Positions 1 to 5,053 of a stretch of DNA of 5,053 bases are shown in pieces. Below the pieces are notes generated by a model that saw only the letters and a program-made list of their open reading frames with translations, made no database searches and was not told the origin of the DNA. The DNA comes from Candidatus Methanogasteraceae archaeon UBA261 (lineage in GTDB: Archaea; Halobacteriota; Methanosarcinia; Methanosarcinales; Methanogasteraceae). Made by a program: the position numbers and the translations under genes. Within the stretch, counting starts at the first letter, position 1. Every line of letters starts with the position of its first letter. The stretch is from NCBI GenBank assembly GCA_002506015.1, contig DAWR01000142.1, positions 2,889 through 7,941 on the forward strand, given 5' to 3'.

Positions 1-418
1 CAAAGGGATGATCCGGGTTTTTCAGCCGCCCATCGTCAAGAACAAAACCCTTGACGATATATTCTCGCAGCCGCTGGGTCGCCCATTGGCGAAATCGGGT
101 GGCAACATGGGATTTTATGCGATAACCGACAGAGAGGATCATATCCCGACTGTAGAATTTCGTTCTGTAATTTTTGCCATCGGCAGCAGTTGTCAAGAAA
201 TACTTGACAACTAAATTTTCATCAAGTTCTTTTTCCGAAAAGATATTCCGAATGTGCGAACGTGTATTCTGTTTCGTTGTCTGGAACAACTCCGCGATCA
301 ACTTCTGTGTCAGCCAGACCGTCTCATCCTCGAGCAGGACCTCTATTTTAGTCTGACCACCCCCCATTTGGTGAAGCAGGATTTGAGAGTTGTTTGTCGC
401 TGGCGTAGTATCAGCCAT
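1..418 (-). CDS. rhuM: RhuM family protein, N-terminal 139 residues (3' end lies outside the window)
   Basis: The reading frame runs open from an ATG at 418 to the left edge, giving 139 residues with no stop, so the C-terminal part is missing here. Recognisable RhuM-family blocks follow in order: GQTKIEVLLEDETVWLTQ (residues 21-38), a helix-turn-helix-like stretch with IAELFQTTKQNTRSHIRNIF (41-60), SEKELDENLV (61-70), a block with DGKNYRTKFYSRDMILSVGY (80-99), and FRQWATQRLREYIVKGFVLD (109-128). Complete family members are commonly about 300-350 residues. The family is named after a Salmonella pathogenicity-island gene; its biochemical role is not settled, and it often sits in accessory or mobile regions. 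A G-rich ribosome binding site supports the start. The gene lies 44 nt downstream of cofH on the same strand, with no clear terminator or TATA box between, so read-through is possible. Family assignment is confident; function is not. Confidence 0.9.
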   Translation of the reverse strand, partial: MADTTPATNNSQILLHQMGGGQTKIEVLLEDETVWLTQKLIAELFQTTKQNTRSHIRNIFSEKELDENLVVKYFLTTAADGKNYRTKFYSRDMILSVGYRIKSHVATRFRQWATQRLREYIVKGFVLDDGRLKNPDHPF

Positions 419-422
419 TGTA

Positions 423-430
423 CACCCCCC
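423..430 (-). promoter_or_regulatory. Ribosome binding site of the RhuM gene
   Basis: On the minus strand GGGGGGTG lies four bases before the ATG at 418. Its GGTG part matches the core of the archaeal anti-Shine-Dalgarno complement. It decides the start of the truncated RhuM gene. Confidence 0.6.
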
Positions 431-462
431 TGTAAAACGACCTGTATGTCATCGATCCACCA

Positions 463-1554
463 TCATCGCGTCGCCGCCCCACCAGGCTGTTGCTGATGTG
501 AATAGATCGTATCCCGCACCGCCGGCACCCTCCCCGCCTTTCTGATGATCCAGTCAAACTCTGCCGGCGACATATATTCGCCTGACGTCGCTCCTGCCGA
601 TTTTGATATCTTCTCTTCCATTAATGTCCCCCCGAGGTCATTTGCGCCGCAATGGAGCGCGTACTGGGCAAGTTTTGTCCCGAGCTTCACCCAGCTCGCC
701 TGAATGTTCTTGATGTGGGTGTGGAGCACGATTCGTGCGAGCGCATGCATCCGCAGGTCGTCAATTCCGGTGATGCCGTAATTGCCGCTTGCAAGCATCT
801 CGCTTCCGAGTTCGTTGTTGTGCGGCATGAACGGTAGCGGCACAAACTCTGTGAACCCGTGTGTCTCCTTCTGGATATCCCGTATCAGGAACAGATGCTC
901 GATTCGATCCTGCATCGTCTCGATGTGCCCGTACATGATCGTTGCAGTCGTTCTGATGCCGAGATTGTGTGCATTTCTGATGACACCTGCCCACTCTTCC
1001 GTATTCAGCTTGTCAGGACATATTCTTTCGCGCACCCGGTCCACAAGGATCTCTGCTGCAGTTCCCGGCATTGTGTCAAGCCCTGCACCTTTCAGCGCAA
1101 CAAGTGCGCCTTTGACGCCCACACCGCCTCTTGCCGCATGGTAAACCTCCATCGGCGAGCATGAATGCAGGTGAATGTCCGGAAACTCGGATTTGATCGA
1201 TTCAAGAATCTCGCAGTAGCTATCCAGTCGCATATCCGGGAGAATCCCGCCCTGAATGCATATCTCGGTTGCGCCGATTTTGACTGCCTCCTGCACCTTC
1301 AGAAGGATCTCGGATATCTCCATCCGGTAGCCGTTTGGGTCTCTGAATGCGCAGAACCGGCATGTTCCGATGCACCGGCTCGTGAAGTTGATGTTTCGAT
1401 TGAGGATGTATGTCACGGTGTCGCCGACTGCTTCTGCGCGTAGCTCATCTGCCAGTCTGAAGAGTTCGGGGAGCGGTGCGTTGGCGAGCATTATCGCATC
1501 CTCATTTGTACATTCACCAGCGCGGGCGCGGTCAAGGAGGTCTGTAGGAAGCAT
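463..1554 (-). CDS. cofH: 5-amino-6-(D-ribitylamino)uracil--L-tyrosine 4-hydroxyphenyl transferase (F0 synthase subunit 2), CofH
   Basis: Radical SAM enzyme of coenzyme F420 synthesis. It transfers the 4-hydroxybenzyl group of tyrosine to 5-amino-6-ribitylaminouracil; CofG then closes the deazaflavin ring to F0. The protein is 363 residues, normal for stand-alone CofH. The 4Fe-4S motif CIGTCRFC gives Cys61, Cys65 and Cys68, directly after NRNINFTSR, a typical CofH lead-in. QGGILPD (101-107), FPDIHLHSCSPMEV (124-137), GLDTMPGTAAEILVD (158-172) and FVPLPFMPHNNEL (237-249) are further family blocks. I chose the ATG at 1554 because translation from the far upstream start at 1647 would add 31 residues without similarity and run through the TATA region. 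MqnC and MqnE are related menaquinone enzymes, but the motif set fits CofH better. CofG is not in the window. The gene diverges from the lipoprotein gene and leads towards rhuM. Confidence 0.92.
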   Translation of the reverse strand: MLPTDLLDRARAGECTNEDAIMLANAPLPELFRLADELRAEAVGDTVTYILNRNINFTSRCIGTCRFCAFRDPNGYRMEISEILLKVQEAVKIGATEICIQGGILPDMRLDSYCEILESIKSEFPDIHLHSCSPMEVYHAARGGVGVKGALVALKGAGLDTMPGTAAEILVDRVRERICPDKLNTEEWAGVIRNAHNLGIRTTATIMYGHIETMQDRIEHLFLIRDIQKETHGFTEFVPLPFMPHNNELGSEMLASGNYGITGIDDLRMHALARIVLHTHIKNIQASWVKLGTKLAQYALHCGANDLGGTLMEEKISKSAGATSGEYMSPAEFDWIIRKAGRVPAVRDTIYSHQQQPGGAATR

Positions 1555-1570
1555 GGTACTCTCGCGTACG

Positions 1571-1578
1571 TTATATGT
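1571..1578 (+). promoter_or_regulatory. Possible TATA box of the lipoprotein gene
   Basis: TTATATGT is centred about 1575. An archaeal start site about 27 nt downstream would fall near 1602, just before the ribosome binding site at 1604-1610. This would give a leader of about 14 nt. A second AT-rich match at 1584-1596 on this strand would place the transcript start too close to the ATG to include the binding site, so I prefer the first. Confidence 0.45.
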
Positions 1579-1589
1579 AATACATATAA
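1571..1589. repeat. Perfect inverted repeat in the cofH/lipoprotein divergent promoter
   Basis: TTATATGT, spacer AAT, ACATATAA: two perfect 8-bp arms around a 3-bp spacer. It lies midway between the divergent starts at 1554 and 1616 and overlaps the likely TATA boxes of both genes. This is a position from which a bound dimeric regulator could block both promoters. Because TATA-like sequence is easily palindromic, the repeat could also be a by-product of overlapping TATA boxes. Confidence 0.6.
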
Positions 1590-1596
1590 ATATATT
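1584..1596 (-). promoter_or_regulatory. cofH: TATA box of cofH
   Basis: Read on the minus strand this is AATATATTTATAT, a good archaeal TATA box. Its centre near 1590 predicts a transcript start near 1563, leaving a leader of roughly 9 nt before the ATG at 1554. Only a weak GAGAG element precedes that ATG, so cofH may have a very short, nearly leaderless mRNA. Confidence 0.6.
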
Positions 1597-1603
1597 GGTT
1601 TGA

Positions 1604-1610
1604 GAGAGGT
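1604..1610 (+). promoter_or_regulatory. Ribosome binding site of the lipoprotein gene
   Basis: GAGAGGT ends five bases before the ATG at 1616. This spacing favours 1616 over the in-frame TTG at 1610, which overlaps the site, and over the in-frame ATG at 1640, which has only a weak GAGTGG in front of it. Confidence 0.65.
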
Positions 1611-1615
1611 TGAAT

Positions 1616-2719
1616 ATGACTGCGGGCAATACGAGTGGCATGCCCAACAGAAGATCGCGGACCAGGATATTGACGTCGATTCCGATTCCGACATCGGTGG
1701 TGGTGTTGATTGTGATATCGACGCTGGCGGTCTCTCTTTCCGGTTGTGTCTACGAAAGCGAGGTTACGGACAATTCACATCATGTCGATCTGACAGAGTA
1801 CCATGCCGAGGTTATGGGTCATCTGCAGATCATAATTGAGTTCTGGAACCGCACCACCACGCTCTTCAACGAGCACGAGTACGCGGCATGCCGTGAAGAA
1901 TGCGAGCGATTGGATGAGCGAAACAAGGAGTACGCCTCGTCAATTGGGTCGTTTGAGCAAGTTATCGCGGAGTCTTCGCTAACAGAGTCGGATGATATGT
2001 ATTACGAAGCACAGTTCAAGATTCTGCATGCGATTCACAATAATACCAACCAATCTGCATTCGATCTCAGTCTGGCGTGTGGATATGCTTCCGAAGGAAA
2101 TGACAGGAAAGCACGCATCTGTGCAGAACGTGCTTCCAGGCACATCAATTCATTCTACGCCAATATAGATCGTTTCAATACCAACGTCAACGTCAGCAAC
2201 ACGGGATCCCGCAATTTCGTACCCCCTGTACCGGACGATTACGAATCATCCTCGCCCGATCCACTGAATGCGACTTCGCACGAAGTATCCATCCCCGCTG
2301 AGATTCCTGACCCGTACTACCTCACAAAGACCACGTTTCAGAACACACATGACGAGGTGAAACGGCTACTTGGCAAGGGATTTATCACGCCGTACGAGGG
2401 GTTCGTCTTCGATTGCTCGGAAATGTCATCGTACATCGAATGGAAGCTTGAATGCCACAACATAACCGCATATATCGCAACAAAAGACAACTGGGACGGG
2501 GTGTACGGTCACGCGTGGGTGATTGTCCCGTTGAAAAAAGGGAAGTGTCTGGCAATCGAACCAACGATCAGTGCTGCCGAGGGGAGTTTCGGCGAAGAGA
2601 TGATCACGTATGATCAGAAATATTTCGTCTACGACCACCTCTTCGAGGACATCTATGATGCCTCTGAGTTCTTCGGAGCGGATGAATGGGACTGGTGGAA
2701 TAAGCTGAAATTGAGGTGA
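1616..2719 (+). CDS. Predicted surface lipoprotein with C-terminal transglutaminase-like domain
   Basis: The protein is 367 residues. A basic stretch NRRSRTR (11-17) and a hydrophobic segment (24-42) lead to a lipobox, LSGC, with Cys44 as the likely lipidated residue, so the mature protein should sit on the outer face of the membrane. Residues about 55-190 look mostly helical; 200-235 is a Pro/Ser-rich linker. The C-terminal part carries FDCSEMSSYIEWKLE with Cys267, GHAWVIV with His299, and LAIEPT with Glu315. The HAWV...EPT spacing closely mirrors the transglutaminase/cysteine-protease fold (HAW...DPT), with Glu in the usual Asp position. Six N-X-S/T sequons (Asn78, 142, 145, 192, 218, 282) fit an extracellular glycoprotein. 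The substrate is unknown; proteolysis, crosslinking or simply binding are all possible. It diverges from cofH and precedes the radical SAM gene by 142 nt. The fold call is fairly confident, the function open. Confidence 0.8.
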   Translation: MTAGNTSGMPNRRSRTRILTSIPIPTSVVVLIVISTLAVSLSGCVYESEVTDNSHHVDLTEYHAEVMGHLQIIIEFWNRTTTLFNEHEYAACREECERLDERNKEYASSIGSFEQVIAESSLTESDDMYYEAQFKILHAIHNNTNQSAFDLSLACGYASEGNDRKARICAERASRHINSFYANIDRFNTNVNVSNTGSRNFVPPVPDDYESSSPDPLNATSHEVSIPAEIPDPYYLTKTTFQNTHDEVKRLLGKGFITPYEGFVFDCSEMSSYIEWKLECHNITAYIATKDNWDGVYGHAWVIVPLKKGKCLAIEPTISAAEGSFGEEMITYDQKYFVYDHLFEDIYDASEFFGADEWDWWNKLKLR

Positions 2720-2748
2720 TTCCGCACCAAGGCGTGGCGTACTTACTC

Positions 2749-2765
2749 GATATTGTGTAAATATC
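2749..2765. repeat. Perfect inverted repeat, possible operator
   Basis: GATATT, spacer GTGTA, AATATC: 6-bp perfect arms. It is nested in the larger inverted repeat and ends three bases before the ATATAAAA element at 2769, a place where a dimeric archaeal regulator could touch the upstream side of the TATA box. Confidence 0.45.
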
Positions 2766-2768
2766 CGC

Positions 2769-2776
2769 ATATAAAA
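2769..2776 (+). promoter_or_regulatory. Possible distal TATA box upstream of the radical SAM gene
   Basis: ATATAAAA is a good TATA-like element. A start about 27 nt downstream falls near 2799, which would give a leader of about 63 nt before the ATG at 2862. Confidence 0.4.
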
Positions 2777-2822
2777 CCACATGTTATTGAGCAAGTACGA
2801 CGGCGTGACAGCACCCCCTGAT

Positions 2823-2838
2823 GAAAAGACTTAACATA
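2823..2838 (+). promoter_or_regulatory. Possible proximal promoter of the radical SAM gene (leaderless)
   Basis: A purine-rich GAAAAG, as in an archaeal BRE, is followed by ACTTAACATA. The TATA centre near 2834 predicts a transcript start at about 2861, directly at the ATG at 2862. No Shine-Dalgarno sequence precedes that ATG, which fits a leaderless mRNA. Confidence 0.45.
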
Positions 2839-2861
2839 GAATAGAGCGTCTCGGTACCGCG

Positions 2862-4040
2862 ATGCGTGTCTATGAAAACCCGCTACTGAAGCTGAACGTC
2901 GCGGTACATGACGGCAAAGTGCAACTCGATTCCGAAGGGGCGCTCTCGCTACCAGCAAAACCGATCTTGAAGAAGATAAACAGAGTTTTCGCAGACGAGA
3001 AACCGATTTTTAGCGGGGGCGATGAACTCATCTTCTCGACATGGATTCCACCAATACCAGGCAAGGCATTCGACCGGATGATATCCGCGGAGATTGCCGC
3101 ACTACTGAAAAAACGAGTTCCGGATCAGACATCAATAGGAATCACGATGCGCTGCCCGAACAACTGCATTCACTGCGGCGCATCCGATGTCACGGGTGGC
3201 GAAGAGTTGTCCCGTTCCGAGATTGAGGGCGTGATCGATCTGGCGCTTGATCTTGGCACGTATCTGATCTCCTTTGACGGCGGCGAGCCAATGATGCGAG
3301 ACGACCTCCCGCAGATGGCGTCTTATGTGGACAAAGAGAAGGCGATTGCAACCTCGTTCACATCGGGGTACGGGTTGTCCGAATCGATGGCATGTGCGCT
3401 CAAGAATGCCGGCATGTACGCGGTCCGGGTCAGTCTCGATGGCGTTGATGCGAGCAGCCATGACCGGATGCGTGGACGCACCGGCGCATTCGCTGATGCG
3501 ATTTCGGGAATCAAGAATGCGCTCGAAGCAAAGCTGCTCGTGGACATGTTTGTTGTGGTATCGCCAGAGAACATCGATTGCCTGGATGACTTCTATTCGC
3601 TTGGCTGCAATCTCGGCGTCCACGAAATCTCGCTCTATGAGATCATCGCTGTTGGCAGGTGGATGGACCACGAGGACGAGGTAATCACAGAGAACGATGT
3701 TCGCAGAATTACAAATTTTCAGAAGAGCATCAATCGGGAATCGGATGGTCCCCGGGTCACAGCTTTTCCATATTTCATGGGTCCTGCCCTCTTCGGCTGC
3801 TTTGCAGGCAGACGGTGGGTGCACGTGACAGCAACTGGCGACGTTCTGCCGTGCGCTTACACGCCGCTCTCGTTCGGAAACGTGCGCTCCGAGCCGCTGG
3901 AGGTAATCTGGAAGCGTATCGGGGGACATCAGGCATACAAAGGGTCTGCCGATTACTGCATGATGCGGAATTTAGAGTTTCGGGAGCGCTGGATTCATTC
4001 GATTCCGGATGGTGCAGAGATGCCGTATCGGGTCAGGTGA
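2862..4040 (+). CDS. Radical SAM protein with SPASM/Twitch-like C-terminal cysteines, substrate unknown
   Basis: The protein is 392 residues. A roughly 90-residue N-terminal part (with FSTWIPPIPGKAFDRMI near 58-74) precedes the radical SAM core. The 4Fe-4S motif CPNNCIHC gives Cys98, Cys102 and Cys105; GGEP (140-143) is the SAM-binding motif and VSLDG (190-194) a typical strand of MoaA/PqqE-like enzymes. Near the C-terminus, Cys313 and Cys331 form CX12GX4C, the opening pattern of SPASM and Twitch domains; Cys366 could be a further ligand. The CX2CX5CX3C block of a full SPASM domain is absent, so I expect one auxiliary cluster at most. Such proteins modify peptides, cofactors or small molecules. 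No precursor peptide or cofactor gene is evident beside it, and I do not recognise a named subfamily. The start has no Shine-Dalgarno sequence but a TATA-like element at the leaderless distance. Class confident, function unknown. Confidence 0.88.
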   Translation: MRVYENPLLKLNVAVHDGKVQLDSEGALSLPAKPILKKINRVFADEKPIFSGGDELIFSTWIPPIPGKAFDRMISAEIAALLKKRVPDQTSIGITMRCPNNCIHCGASDVTGGEELSRSEIEGVIDLALDLGTYLISFDGGEPMMRDDLPQMASYVDKEKAIATSFTSGYGLSESMACALKNAGMYAVRVSLDGVDASSHDRMRGRTGAFADAISGIKNALEAKLLVDMFVVVSPENIDCLDDFYSLGCNLGVHEISLYEIIAVGRWMDHEDEVITENDVRRITNFQKSINRESDGPRVTAFPYFMGPALFGCFAGRRWVHVTATGDVLPCAYTPLSFGNVRSEPLEVIWKRIGGHQAYKGSADYCMMRNLEFRERWIHSIPDGAEMPYRVR

Positions 4041-4153
4041 ACCTGGATCGTAACTATACAGCACATACGACAGTATCATGCGACCTCGCCATACCGGTAC
4101 TGCAACCCTGAACACAACATGAGCCAAACGGGAATTTAGCCACGTGGTGTGCG

Positions 4154-4188
4154 GAGGATTATACGGCTTCTACCAGAAGCGAATCCTC
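4154..4188. repeat. Two-tier hairpin downstream of the radical SAM gene
   Basis: GAGGATT (4154-4160) pairs with AATCCTC (4182-4188), and inside it GCTTCT (4166-4171) pairs with AGAAGC (4175-4180) around a 3-nt loop. An asymmetric internal bulge of five bases against one joins the two stems. It starts 113 nt after the radical SAM stop. No U-tract follows in either direction, so it is not a canonical terminator. It may be a 3'-UTR structure or part of a small RNA. Confidence 0.6.
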
Positions 4189-4243
4189 TACAGACTCAGG
4201 TGTATAGCGCGTGATATATCTTTGGATTCAGGAGTGGTTTAAA

Positions 4244-4348
4244 TTGGGAAAAACGATTAAACTGAGCCCAGTTGTAGCTTTTCCTCTGGCTACGTCAATT
4301 GACCTATTTAAGGGTGAGTCTCACGACATGGTGGTAGAAGTTCTGTAG
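4244..4348 (+). CDS. Possible small protein, 34 residues, TTG start
   Basis: GGAGTGG at 4231-4237 sits six bases before a TTG at 4244, followed by 34 codons and a TAG. The peptide starts MGKTIKLSPVVAF and ends with DMVVEVL; it has no membrane segment or cysteine and I recognise no family. The same frame is open back to a GTG at 4211, after a stop at 4205-4207, which would give 45 residues. A TATA-like TGATATATC at 4212-4220 would start transcription near 4243, downstream of the ribosome binding site, so the two signals do not agree with each other. It could be a real small gene, the remains of a larger one, or chance. Confidence 0.3.
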   Translation: MGKTIKLSPVVAFPLATSIDLFKGESHDMVVEVL

Positions 4349-4434
4349 CGATCATAGATTCCCGCTCATTCCGCAGTAGCGATAGTGCCCTATTCTGGCA
4401 GTTGTGCTTACATAAGACAGTCCAATGTGCCCGG

Positions 4435-4449
4435 AAAATAATAAAAAAT
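4435..4449 (-). terminator. cmk: U-rich terminator of cmk
   Basis: Starting four bases past the cmk stop, the minus strand reads ATTTTTTATTATTTT. Archaeal RNA polymerase terminates at such T-tracts without needing a hairpin. On the plus strand the same bases are A-rich, so they would not stop transcription coming from the radical SAM gene. Confidence 0.65.
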
Positions 4450-4452
4450 CGC

Positions 4453-4998
4453 TTATTTTTTTGGTGACCGCATATCTGCAATCGCCCTATTGATGATCTC
4501 AGAAACTCCCTCTTGATCCCACTTTTCCGAGTTAATCACAAGATCATAGATCTCATGATCGCTGAGATCTATGCCATAATACTCCATGTAGCGCTCGGCT
4601 TCGCACGCTGCCCGCTCCTCGATCCCTGCGGCAGCGTCCGCTGTTGGGATTCCCTCGCGAAGTGCGACTCGCGCCGCCCTGATATCGATCGGGGCTGTGA
4701 TTAGGACTGCGAGATCGGGCTCTGTCATCCACGCGGAGAGTCTCCCCTCGAGTATGATATCCTTGCCTGTGCCCCGCGCATCCGTTGCAATCTCCTTCTG
4801 GCGCCGATCGATCTCTCTGTCGATCTCGGAATCATTCGTTGCAAGGTCTCCAAACTCCTCGAGTGTCAGCCCCCGTTCTTTAGCCATATTCCGGAATATC
4901 TCTCCGGCAGAGACGAGACGGACTCCGAGACACTTTGAGAGGATGCAAGCCACTGTGCTCGTTCCACTTCCTGGCAGTCCGCTTATCGCGATTGTCAT
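4453..4998 (-). CDS. cmk: Cytidylate kinase, archaeal type
   Basis: Phosphorylates CMP (and dCMP) to the diphosphate with ATP, in the cytoplasm, for RNA, DNA and CDP-lipid synthesis. The protein is 181 residues from this start, usual for the short archaeal form. The P-loop GLPGSGTST (7-15) has Thr where the classical Walker A has Lys; I recall this from other archaeal CMP kinases, so it is not by itself a sign of inactivity. VSAGEIFRNMAKERG (29-43) is the NMP-binding block, and ILEGRLSAWM is a signature of the family. Starts at 5004 and 5025 are also in frame. 4998 matches where family members usually begin, but a leaderless transcript starting near 5005 would favour 5004, adding two residues. 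In many archaea cmk sits among ribosomal protein genes (L34e, L14e) and truB; on its downstream side here it does not. Confidence 0.92.
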   Translation of the reverse strand: MTIAISGLPGSGTSTVACILSKCLGVRLVSAGEIFRNMAKERGLTLEEFGDLATNDSEIDREIDRRQKEIATDARGTGKDIILEGRLSAWMTEPDLAVLITAPIDIRAARVALREGIPTADAAAGIEERAACEAERYMEYYGIDLSDHEIYDLVINSEKWDQEGVSEIINRAIADMRSPKK

Positions 4999-5026
4999 TG
5001 GCATCAGATAACAGGACTGCCTCATG

Positions 5027-5036
5027 CTATTTATTC
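5027..5036 (-). promoter_or_regulatory. cmk: TATA box of cmk
   Basis: The minus strand reads GAATAAATAG, centred near 5032, which predicts a transcript start near 5005. That leaves no more than a few bases before the ATGs at 5004 and 4998, and the only GAGG-like element (around 5015-5021) would then lie upstream of the transcript. cmk therefore seems to have its own promoter and a leaderless mRNA. Confidence 0.5.
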
Positions 5037-5053
5037 ATACGTGTTTAGCTAAC

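Larger units (their letters stand above)
2738..2799. repeat. Long-arm inverted repeat around a promoter
   Basis: CGTACTTACTC (2738-2748) is complementary to GAGCAAGTACG (2789-2799) over 11 positions with one mismatch. The 40-nt loop contains a smaller palindrome and an ATATAAAA element. It lies after the lipoprotein stop, so it could act as a 3' RNA structure for that gene or as an operator for the next one. Confidence 0.5.
4041..4452. other. 412-nt stretch without a clear gene
   Basis: This lies between the convergent ends of the radical SAM gene and cmk. All reading frames on both strands are interrupted often. I see a hairpin at 4154-4188, one possible 34-residue ORF at 4244-4348 and a U-rich terminator for cmk at 4435-4449. 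I find no tRNA-like cloverleaf, no CRISPR repeats and no recognisable transposase remnant. Decayed coding sequence or a non-coding RNA remain possible. Confidence 0.6.

Noticed and set aside
8..214. 68-residue plus-strand ORF at the left edge
   Set aside because: It is antisense to the RhuM coding frame, which shows strong family similarity on the other strand.
1555..1647. N-terminal extension of CofH by 31 residues from an upstream start at 1647
   Set aside because: It runs through the TATA region and into the divergent lipoprotein gene, and has no similarity to CofH proteins. The family N-terminus fits the ATG at 1554.
2819..2861. Box C/D RNA suggested by TGATGA at 2819-2824
   Set aside because: No CTGA box D follows at a suitable distance before the radical SAM start.
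3132..3929. 265-residue minus-strand ORF inside the radical SAM gene
   Set aside because: It is fully overlapped by a clear radical SAM coding frame, lacks recognisable motifs and has the His/Arg/Cys-rich composition of an antisense shadow.
1616..4040. A lipoprotein plus radical SAM two-gene modification system
   Set aside because: The genes are co-directional, but 142 nt with separate promoter signals lie between them and nothing in either protein points to the other. Adjacency alone is not enough.
4154..4192. H/ACA guide RNA: hairpin with internal bulge followed by an ACA at 4190-4192
   Set aside because: The hairpin is only 35 nt, the pocket is 5 nt against 1, and there is no kink-turn or K-loop in the apical part as archaeal H/ACA RNAs have. 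The ACA is probably chance.
4187..4237. Imperfect direct repeat (around 4187-4205 and 4219-4237) sharing a TCAGG core
   Set aside because: Only about 12 of 19 bases match, which is too weak to call a repeat or attachment site.
4041..4452. tRNA gene, CRISPR array or insertion sequence in the gene-free stretch
   Set aside because: There is no T-arm consensus or cloverleaf, no regularly spaced repeats, and no terminal inverted repeats or transposase-like reading frame.

Overview
The window looks like a chromosomal stretch of a euryarchaeal, F420-using archaeon, probably a methanogen or a relative such as an ANME or alkane-oxidising lineage. Three things support this. There is a stand-alone cofH for the deazaflavin of coenzyme F420. 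There is a cytidylate kinase of the archaeal type. The upstream regions carry archaeal TATA-like boxes about 27 nt before the expected transcript starts, with short or absent leaders. The sequence does not identify a genus.

Layout, left to right. (1) Minus strand, 418 down to the left edge: the N-terminal 139 residues of a RhuM-family protein, cut by the window boundary. (2) Minus strand, 1554 to 463: cofH, which lies 44 nt upstream of the RhuM gene in the same direction. (3) A 61-nt divergent promoter region at 1555-1615 with a perfect 8-bp-arm inverted repeat. (4) Plus strand, 1616-2719: a predicted surface lipoprotein with a helical N-terminal part and a C-terminal transglutaminase-like domain (Cys267, His299, Glu315). 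(5) A 142-nt gap with nested inverted repeats and two possible TATA boxes. (6) Plus strand, 2862-4040: a radical SAM protein with a SPASM/Twitch-like C-terminal cysteine pattern and an apparently leaderless start. (7) A 412-nt stretch at 4041-4452 with no clear gene, holding a strong hairpin, a possible 34-residue ORF with a ribosome binding site, and the U-rich terminator of the next gene. (8) Minus strand, 4998 to 4453: cmk, with its own TATA box at the right edge.

How the genes relate. cofH makes the precursor of F0, and cmk feeds pyrimidine nucleotide synthesis. Both are housekeeping genes. The lipoprotein and the radical SAM gene are co-directional but separated by a region with its own promoter signals, so a shared function is not shown. 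RhuM is an accessory-type protein best known from bacterial islands and mobile elements, so the left edge may be where the core genome meets an accessory segment. I see no clear new multi-gene system. The least explained parts are the lipoprotein protease-fold gene, the unassigned radical SAM enzyme, and the 4041-4452 stretch.
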